Shown: positions 1 to 4,528 of the stretch, piece after piece
How the letters are laid out: the number at the start of each line of letters is the position of its first letter
Numbering within the stretch: the first letter of the stretch is position 1
Origin: an uncultured Alphaproteobacteria bacterium
GTDB taxonomy: Bacteria > Pseudomonadota > Alphaproteobacteria > Micavibrionales > Micavibrionaceae
Assembly (NCBI GenBank): GCA_937128575.1
Contig: CAKZMN010000124.1
Coordinates: 1 to 7,283, forward strand
Direction of reading: 5' to 3'
DNA length: 7,283 bases
Position numbers and translations under genes: made by a program
Notes under the pieces: model-generated
What the model was told of the DNA's origin: nothing
What the model saw: the letters and a program-made list of their open reading frames with translations, nothing else
Databases searched by the model: none

Positions 1-702
1 AAAGAGCCAGATGAAAGTGAACCCCAGAAGGTTTTAATGCTGCTCGATGAGTTTCATATGCTTGGTCGGATTGATTCAATGACAACAGCATTTACTTTAC
101 TTGCAGGTTATAATGTTCGTGTTATGGCGGTAGTACAATCTCTTAACTGGATTGATGTAACTTACGACCGTGATAAAAGAAACGGGATATTGTCATGCTG
201 CGCACATCAAATATTTTTCGCAACAAATGACCTTGCAACGGCGCAATATGTTTCAGATTCATGCGGAAATCAAACTGTAGATACTGTCTCCAGATCAAAA
301 CGCAAATCCATGAAATATGAGGCACCGACATACAACACTTCACAACGCGGTACACCGTTGATAGCAAAACATGAAATGAGAGATTTCAACGTCGATGAGC
401 AAATAATCTTGGTTGAAGGATCTCAACCCATCAAATGCAGAAAAATTGCTTATTATAAAGAACGAGCCTTTAAAGACAGAGAGATTGAAGCGCCAGAAGT
501 ACCTGAATTAAAAATTCTTGATAACGCAATTCCATATTTTGATATTCAATCTGACAAATACTCAAATGGTCAAGAAAAAGACCCTAACCAGACGGAAATT
601 GATTACAACCCTCCCGGAGAGCTAACAGACGATATTCCTGATGTTGAACCAAATAATGATGAAGCAGGTGTGGTGGAACGCCTTTCTGACAATCTTAAAT
701 AG
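1..702 (+). CDS. traG: Type IV secretion coupling protein, TraG/VirD4 family (5' partial)
   Basis: The reading frame is open from base 1, so the start lies outside the window and only the last 233 residues are seen. The family is a hexameric inner-membrane ATPase that passes the relaxase-DNA complex to the type IV secretion channel. Visible here are the Walker B region (VLMLLDEFHMLGR, residues 12-24 of the fragment), the downstream VVQSLNWI segment that carries the conserved Gln of this ATPase class, and the FATNDLATAQYVSD block typical of TraG. The Walker A loop and N-terminal membrane helices must lie upstream. The last 60 or so residues are acidic and Asn/Pro-rich, which is usual for the variable tail that contacts substrates. 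It is convergent with the relaxase operon and overlaps its last gene by 8 bp. The family call is firm; the exact subgroup (TraG or VirD4) is inferred. Confidence 0.93.
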   Translation, partial: KEPDESEPQKVLMLLDEFHMLGRIDSMTTAFTLLAGYNVRVMAVVQSLNWIDVTYDRDKRNGILSCCAHQIFFATNDLATAQYVSDSCGNQTVDTVSRSKRKSMKYEAPTYNTSQRGTPLIAKHEMRDFNVDEQIILVEGSQPIKCRKIAYYKERAFKDREIEAPEVPELKILDNAIPYFDIQSDKYSNGQEKDPNQTEIDYNPPGELTDDIPDVEPNNDEAGVVERLSDNLK

Positions 703-994
703 ATTGCCAAACCCAGACTAGTAATAAGCCAATTACGCCCCAGCCAATGCAAAAGAAGACCGCGACACGGATAAATAAACCCAACGCACCTAGAATACCA
801 CCCACAATGATAGAAGGAACGATTGTAGATGCAAATCGCGCCCATTTTGGCCATTCATCAGGAATAAACTCTTGAAGATTATAACCTGTTAAACCAGCTG
901 CAATAATGAATATCCAAAAGCTCCAAACGCCAATAGCGTGAACCTCATATTCTTCTTCATCCATAAAATCGTTGCCAACGCGTCTTAGTGCCAT
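695..994 (-). CDS. Small three-helix membrane protein, unknown function
   Basis: A 99-residue protein that I do not recognise. An acidic N-terminus (MDEEEYEVHA, residues 11-20) is followed by hydrophobic segments at about 21-38, 56-74 and 77-97, so an inner-membrane protein with three helices is likely. The linker at 41-52 is rich in Trp, Pro and acidic residues. There is no obvious cleaved signal peptide. The start is supported by a GAGG ribosome-binding site about 7 bases upstream and by its position 2 bp after the stop of the ribbon-helix-helix gene, so it is the third gene of the relaxase operon. Its 3' end overlaps the end of the traG gene by 8 bp, tail to tail. Co-transcription with relaxosome genes and the adjacent coupling protein suggest a role in transfer, for example helping the coupling protein or excluding entry, but this is inference only. 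Confidence 0.75.
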   Translation of the reverse strand: MALRRVGNDFMDEEEYEVHAIGVWSFWIFIIAAGLTGYNLQEFIPDEWPKWARFASTIVPSIIVGGILGALGLFIRVAVFFCIGWGVIGLLLVWVWQSI

Positions 995-996
995 AA

Positions 997-1416
997 TTAA
1001 ACCTCTTCACGATCCGATAGAGGTTTTAATTCTGACATACCGCGCACAATTTTTTCCATGAAGTCGTCGATACGCGCATTGGCTTCAACGTCTTTAGAGT
1101 CCTTATCATCATCTGGAATGGAAGGGTGGTGCATAAAAAACTCATGCGTAAACTTAAGCATAAGCTCTTGCATGAAAGCCAAGTCCCTTGCCGTTTTCTT
1201 TCGGTGTAATGCTAAGCTGGCCGAAAACTGATTATAGAGTTTCACCAAATCTGCATCCCGATCATTTCTAAATTCAGGAAACATTGCATAGCGCAGCCCA
1301 TCATTAACAATGGCTGATACATTGGGATTGTGAGAAGCCTTCATTTGCTTCTCCATTGCTTCCCAAACATCCTCATCAAAATAGACCGTTTTTTGAACCC
1401 GTTTTGCTTTCGCCAT
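997..1416 (-). CDS. Ribbon-helix-helix (CopG-like) relaxosome accessory or repressor protein
   Basis: A 139-residue protein. Residues about 7-45 fit a ribbon-helix-helix DNA-binding fold: a short basic beta strand (VQKTVYFDEDVW), a first helix (EAMEKQMKAS), a turn with Asn/Pro, and a second helix (VSAIVNDGLRYAM). The remainder is predicted helical, with a His-rich stretch (HEFFMHH) and an acidic, Asp-rich segment near 100-112. CopG-like proteins of this size often sit beside relaxase and traG genes in alphaproteobacterial elements, where they bind oriT, repress the transfer operon, or both. Its ATG shares one base with the relaxase TAA (TAATG), which suggests translational coupling; the ribosome-binding site is a weak AAGAG-like sequence inside the relaxase gene. 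The inverted repeats at 3563-3585 and 3611-3629 are candidate binding sites. The fold is judged by eye; the function is inferred from context. Confidence 0.85.
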   Translation of the reverse strand: MAKAKRVQKTVYFDEDVWEAMEKQMKASHNPNVSAIVNDGLRYAMFPEFRNDRDADLVKLYNQFSASLALHRKKTARDLAFMQELMLKFTHEFFMHHPSIPDDDKDSKDVEANARIDDFMEKIVRGMSELKPLSDREEV

Positions 1417-3470
1417 TATAATTCTCTTTCTTGATCTTTATCGCTACTACGCGCCTGTTCTTGCTGTTTAGCTTGTTCCGCCGCTTTCATCTGGAATGTG
1501 CCGCGATCAATCTCATTAAAGACAATCTTTTGACCCTTCTCAATATCCGGCGCTTTATCTAAACGTGCCATCTGTAATTCCTTACCGCGCATCACAACGG
1601 CCCATTTGCCGCTTTCAAGCTCGGTATGGCCTAGATAAGTGAACTCTTTGCTAGAGGATACTTTTTGAGCGTTAAACTCTAATCCTGCCTTGGTCGCTAA
1701 GAATTGACCTTCTTTATGCACCTCCATCACAGTCAAATCACGAAGAGCAGACTTTCTAAGCGCAAACTCACCATTGGATTGAATAAGAGCCAGATTATTC
1801 TTTACGAGCCATTCTTGGCGTTTTTCTAAAGCCTTTTCCAATCGCGCATCTGTTTGCTCTACCCCTGATTTGGATCGAGAACGAGCATATAATTCTTTAT
1901 CAAGCCATGTTTTTTTGCCCGCATCCGTTAAATCTTCTGGCGCATGGTGAGATAATATATCCAATTTGGGATAGAAGCGCTTCTTCTCAAGCGCATTGAT
2001 TTTCGCTGAAATTTCTTTGCCCTTCTCGACAACATCTACAGGCACCTTAAATCTCCCCTGCCCTATATCAGTAGCAGCGTCGTTTTGTTCTAAGGTTTCA
2101 ATGCGCTTGATATGTGAGGCTAAATAACCTTCGCGGGCATCCTCATCAATATAATTCTGCTCTTTTTCTATGTATTGGCGATGCTTCTCAATATCGTAAA
2201 TACCATCATTTTGACGTGCTATAAGGTTAATATTATAATCAGCCCGACCGCTTGATTGATCGAATGGCCTTACACGTATCAATGCGCCTTTCTCAAGTTT
2301 CTCGTAACTAAATGGTTCACCTACAGGCACATAATGCTTACCGCCGCCTAAAGCCTCAACAACAAGATATTTCTTATCCGTTAATTCGTCAGCTGGCCCT
2401 TTATCTAGAACACGCCCCTCAATAGTTTCACCCTCCCCTGCTTTTAATGAATAGACAGATAGATCATCCAATGGCTCTTCAAATCGTCCATAAAGCTGCT
2501 TAATCACATCATTGCGCGTGGCGATCTTATAAAGAACATCTTGATAGTCTTCGTTCAAAGTATAGACACCTGGAGGCTCCTCTTTTGCTAATCCTGCTGT
2601 TTCTAAATAGCGCAAACGTCCCTTCAAAGATGCTTCATAATGCGCCGATTTATCAAAATTATTAGCCTTACGCACGTCAACAATACGCTCTTCATTTGCG
2701 TGTCTTTCAATAAATCTATCCAAAGACGTCACCCTTAAAGCGTCCACTTCTTTCTCTATAGATTTCTGAATATCATCCAAACTACGCTCACCCAAAAGCT
2801 CTGTTGCAATCTCTTGAGCGCGCGCGCGAATTCCAAAAGCAATGTAATCTCGGCCTATAACTAGATCCTCACCGCGTTCGTCTTTACCCCTAATTATGAC
2901 ATGAGCATGGGTATCATCTGTATCGTAATGAACCGCACCAACCCAGTTTAATTTAACCTTCATATCACGCTCAACACGCTCCATAATCTTGCGAACATAT
3001 CCTTGAAAATCTTCTATATCCTCACCGCGTTCTGGTGAGATAATCATTCTGAAATGGTGACGATCATTTTTGCATAACTCAAAGAAATCCTGACGTGTTA
3101 AGCCCTCGTTCTCACCGTCAAACAGGATAGCCTGCTCACCATCAAGACCTGCCTTTTTACGGCTAATGTAATGAATGTGGTGATAGAGGTTTTGGCCGCC
3201 ACTCCCCGCCCCTGTTCCAACGCCTTTTGTCTTATTCTTCACTGGGTTGATTTTTACAACCACGCGCTGCGAAGATGCCATTCCTGCAAATGAGTTTCCG
3301 CGATAAATACCATTTCTACGTTTGATCTTCTTTTGGCCTGATGATTTATGCCCATGCCTATTGAGTTTTTTAAAGAACGCTTTTCTTGGACTGTCTCTGG
3401 TCACAATAAGAGGACGAGTAGCTGAATTGCCGCCTGTATCTTCTTCATTGTTGAGCCTGTCTAAAAACAC
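1416..3470 (-). CDS. Conjugative relaxase with DUF3363 domain (RlxS/VirD2-like)
   Basis: A 684-residue relaxase, expected to nick oriT and remain bound to the 5' end of the transferred strand. Residues 1-90 are basic and low-complexity (many Lys, Arg, Gly). The catalytic domain follows. Tyr101 in HIHYISR is the likely nicking residue, DRHHFRMIISPE lies at 136-147, and HYDTDDTHAH at 181-190 is the metal-binding motif with His181, His188 and His190. A conserved block (VIGRDYIAFGIRARAQE) follows at 204-220. From about residue 250 the sequence matches DUF3363: RLRYLETAGLA, then EGRVLDKGPADEL and YLVVEALGGGKHYVPVG. The last 30 residues are charged and Gln-rich, a plausible secretion signal. The start is GTG, with AAGGG about 8 bases upstream; the first ATG is at residue 64, inside a basic region that relatives also have, so GTG is preferred. 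First gene of a three-gene operon. Confidence 0.94.
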   Translation of the reverse strand: MFLDRLNNEEDTGGNSATRPLIVTRDSPRKAFFKKLNRHGHKSSGQKKIKRRNGIYRGNSFAGMASSQRVVVKINPVKNKTKGVGTGAGSGGQNLYHHIHYISRKKAGLDGEQAILFDGENEGLTRQDFFELCKNDRHHFRMIISPERGEDIEDFQGYVRKIMERVERDMKVKLNWVGAVHYDTDDTHAHVIIRGKDERGEDLVIGRDYIAFGIRARAQEIATELLGERSLDDIQKSIEKEVDALRVTSLDRFIERHANEERIVDVRKANNFDKSAHYEASLKGRLRYLETAGLAKEEPPGVYTLNEDYQDVLYKIATRNDVIKQLYGRFEEPLDDLSVYSLKAGEGETIEGRVLDKGPADELTDKKYLVVEALGGGKHYVPVGEPFSYEKLEKGALIRVRPFDQSSGRADYNINLIARQNDGIYDIEKHRQYIEKEQNYIDEDAREGYLASHIKRIETLEQNDAATDIGQGRFKVPVDVVEKGKEISAKINALEKKRFYPKLDILSHHAPEDLTDAGKKTWLDKELYARSRSKSGVEQTDARLEKALEKRQEWLVKNNLALIQSNGEFALRKSALRDLTVMEVHKEGQFLATKAGLEFNAQKVSSSKEFTYLGHTELESGKWAVVMRGKELQMARLDKAPDIEKGQKIVFNEIDRGTFQMKAAEQAKQQEQARSSDKDQEREL

Positions 3471-3539
3471 TGAACTACCCTTTTTCTAATTCTGAATTCT
3501 CATGTAGCACACGCAATCCGCGCACATATCTACTCTTAA

Positions 3540-3568
3540 ACTATACAACTTAATTAAACTTATTACAA
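3540..3568 (-). promoter_or_regulatory. Predicted promoter of the relaxase operon
   Basis: On the minus strand TTGTAA (3568-3563, four of six matches to the -35 consensus) is followed by a 17-base spacer and TATAGT (3545-3540, five of six matches to the -10 consensus). Transcription would begin near 3533 and leave a leader of about 60 bases before the GTG at 3470. The -35 box is one arm of the inverted repeat at 3563-3585, so a protein bound there would block RNA polymerase. This is a consensus match by eye. Confidence 0.5.
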
Positions 3569-3585
3569 GTAAATTTAACTTGTAA
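3563..3585. promoter_or_regulatory. Inverted repeat over the -35 box; candidate operator
   Basis: TTACAAGT and ACTTGTAA form perfect 8-bp arms around the 7-base spacer AAATTTA. The left arm contains the predicted -35 box of the relaxase operon. There is no T-run that would make it a terminator. The natural candidate ligand is the ribbon-helix-helix protein encoded in the same operon, since that family binds short inverted repeats and commonly represses its own promoter. The repeat is seen directly; the ligand is inferred. Confidence 0.55.
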
Positions 3586-3610
3586 ATTATACAATAATAA
3601 CAGTAAGTTC

Positions 3611-3629
3611 ATATAAATTTAATTTATAT
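3611..3629. repeat. AT-rich palindrome related to the operator repeat
   Basis: ATATAAATT and AATTTATAT are perfect 9-bp arms around a single central T. It shares the core TAAATTTAA with the repeat at 3563-3585: the core is at 3614-3622 here and at 3570-3578 there. The 44-bp offset is close to four helical turns, so both sites would face roughly the same side of the DNA. It could be a second operator or an oriT-binding site. AT richness means part of the similarity may be chance. Confidence 0.4.
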
Positions 3630-3758
3630 CTTTTATCTTGTTTTAAATTATATTCTCTACTACGTACTCTACCATCCATCTTAATCACTATCTATCCTCT
3701 ATCAACCTACCAATATATCTCACATTAAAAACTTGCTAAACTGGTGATCTGAACGCAC

Positions 3759-3790
3759 AAAAAAACTCTGACCGTTTAAAGCCAGAGTTT
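3759..3790 (-). terminator. Intrinsic terminator, distal of a tandem pair
   Basis: Read on the minus strand, an 8-bp stem (AAACTCTG with CAGAGTTT, 3790-3783 and 3770-3763) encloses a 12-base loop and runs directly into seven T residues. It lies behind the terminator at 3804-3829, giving the DUF736 transcript a back-up stop and protecting the relaxase promoter region from read-through. Confidence 0.75.
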
Positions 3791-3803
3791 AATTTGAGAT
3801 AAG

Positions 3804-3829
3804 AAAAAAGCCCCACAATTAGCGGGGCT
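3804..3829 (-). terminator. Intrinsic terminator of the DUF736 gene
   Basis: Read on the minus strand, AGCCCC and GGGGCT form a GC-rich 6-bp stem around the 9-base loop GCTAATTGT, followed by a run of six T residues of which the first is the closing base of the stem. It begins 7 bases after the DUF736 stop codon. Confidence 0.88.
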
Positions 3830-3836
3830 AAGTTCG

Positions 3837-4142
3837 TTAGTTTTGGCGTGACCAGATAAGAATATATTGATCGTCTTTTTGAACCAGGTTGGCGTAAATA
3901 GGATTTGGAAATTCCGGTGCGTCTAACTGTACTGATACATATGAATTTTGATTATCGCTAATCTTATTCCACCCTGCCCCAGCTTCGAAACCTCCGATTT
4001 TTGCTCTGAAATCAGGCTTATTATCGTTTGTTTCACCATCACCGATGGGCTGTAATTTGAGATGGAAATTCAAGGTTGCTGTTTTCAGCTTTCCTTCAAA
4101 ACTACCATTATCTTGTTTTTTCATATTTGCTATAATTGACAT
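3837..4142 (-). CDS. DUF736 family protein
   Basis: A 101-residue protein of almost exactly the usual DUF736 length (about 100). The family pattern is clear: an N-terminal MSIIANMKKQDNGSFEGKLK, then TATLNFHLKLQPI, a polar segment ending PDFRAKIGGFEAGAGWNK, then SYVSVQLDAPEFPNPIYANL and the C-terminal YILIWSR. The protein is predicted to be mostly beta strand, with no membrane segment or signal peptide, so it should be cytoplasmic. The family is widespread on alphaproteobacterial plasmids and integrative elements, often near ParB-like and other maintenance genes, but its biochemical role is not established to my knowledge. The ATG at 4142 has AAGGA about 7-8 bases upstream. It is a single-gene unit: two terminators follow it, and a 386-bp gap precedes it. 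Confidence 0.92.
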   Translation of the reverse strand: MSIIANMKKQDNGSFEGKLKTATLNFHLKLQPIGDGETNDNKPDFRAKIGGFEAGAGWNKISDNQNSYVSVQLDAPEFPNPIYANLVQKDDQYILIWSRQN

Positions 4143-4225
4143 TGTATTTTCCTTTTAATTTTACTCTTAGAACAACACCTTGTTGCTCTTTCTTATGGCG
4201 TAATAATTCACTGGCCGCGTTCGAC

Positions 4226-4297
4226 GCGTCACAGAGTAAATTTGTCTTCCGCGAGGAATTTATCGCTTGCGATAAAGGGGAAATTTATTCTTGACGC
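4226..4297 (+). ncRNA. Possible structured RNA with three-way junction, unrecognised
   Basis: Three nested helices can be drawn. P1 pairs 4226-4243 with 4281-4297: 17 bp with one bulged C (4232) and one G-U pair. Inside it, P2 is UUCC-GCGA-GGAA (4247-4258), a GNRA tetraloop closed by C-G. P3 (4259-4276) is a 7-bp stem with a CUUG tetraloop closed by G-C, or 8 bp if C and G of the loop also pair. Read on the minus strand the G-U pair becomes C-A and the loops lose their stable forms, so a plus-strand RNA is favoured. A small hairpin at 4216-4228 (CGCGT, TCG, ACGCG) competes with the base of P1. It matches no RNA class I know. It could instead be a DNA site, such as a single-strand origin or recombination site, or part of the DUF736 leader on the other strand. 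Confidence 0.35.
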
Positions 4298-4456
4298 ATA
4301 GGCGAAAGCAGGTCAGTTAAGTTAGCCAATCTAGAAAGGCATAAGGCTGTTTGGGCGTTAATAATTTAAAAGGTGAATGTTCTAGGCCAATTTCTTATAT
4401 GACATAACAACAATATTTTTGAAGGCTCTAATACCTCCCCTATTTCAGGCAATTAC

Positions 4457-4491
4457 AAAAAAGCCACACTGAAACCGAAATCAGCATGGCT
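4457..4491 (-). terminator. Intrinsic terminator of the methyltransferase gene
   Basis: Read on the minus strand, AGCCATGCTGA pairs with TCAGTGTGGCT to give an 11-bp stem with two adjacent G-U wobbles around the 8-base loop TTTCGGTT, followed by a T-run. On the plus strand the wobble positions become C-A mismatches, so the hairpin is directional and serves the minus-strand gene ending 37 bases upstream. Confidence 0.88.
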
Positions 4492-4528
4492 CTTAAAAAT
4501 CGAACTTCTTTGAACTGGCAGGATGATA

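Larger units (their letters stand above)
3471..3758. other. Gene-free AT-rich region upstream of relaxase; candidate oriT
   Basis: No credible ORF occurs here. The region has three parts: a short mixed-composition leader next to the relaxase start (3480-3530), a very AT-rich block with two palindromes (about 3540-3650), and a tract with almost no G on the plus strand (3641-3734). Position directly upstream of a relaxase gene, strong AT richness and clustered inverted repeats are the usual marks of oriT in mobilisable elements. A TATCCTC sequence at 3693-3699 resembles the IncP nic core except for the base before the cut, so it is not reliable. The nic site for DUF3363 relaxases cannot be assigned from this sequence alone. 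Confidence 0.4.
4143..4528. other. Intergenic region between DUF736 and methyltransferase genes
   Basis: No credible ORF was found on either strand. From left to right it holds the DUF736 leader and ribosome-binding site (4143-4160), weak promoter-like sequences on both strands (4180-4232), the structured element at 4226-4297, and the methyltransferase terminator (4457-4491). On the minus strand, GTGACG (4232-4227), 17 bases and GAATTA (4209-4204) could be the DUF736 promoter, but the match is poor. On the plus strand, TTGTTG (4180-4185), 16 bases and AATAAT (4202-4207, five of six -10 matches) would start an RNA near 4214, just ahead of the structured element. In 4298-4455 I see only CTAGAA (4330-4335) with TTCTAG (4380-4385) as a loose inverted repeat. 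Confidence 0.6.

Noticed and set aside
143..367. Minus-strand open frame of 74 codons opposite traG
   Set aside because: Antisense to the conserved ATPase region of the coupling protein, with no supporting context.
603..854. Minus-strand open frame of 83 codons over the traG end and the membrane-protein gene
   Set aside because: It overlaps two better-supported genes and has a Cys/Tyr/Arg-rich composition typical of a shadow frame.
3586..3591. Perfect TATAAT on the minus strand
   Set aside because: No acceptable -35 box at 16-18 bases upstream; in such AT-rich DNA a -10 match alone means little. The promoter at 3540-3568 is better.
3693..3699. TATCCTC as an IncP-type nic site
   Set aside because: Differs from the known core at the base before the cut, and the relaxase is of another group; mentioned only as a weak candidate.
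4226..4297. Hammerhead ribozyme, tRNA or group II intron domain V
   Set aside because: The three-way junction lacks the CUGAUGA and GAAA core of a hammerhead, has no cloverleaf or T-loop, and lacks the domain V triad.
4313..4390. Integron attC-like site
   Set aside because: GTTAG-like sequences occur, but the paired core sites do not fit the attC consensus and there is no cassette gene or integrase.
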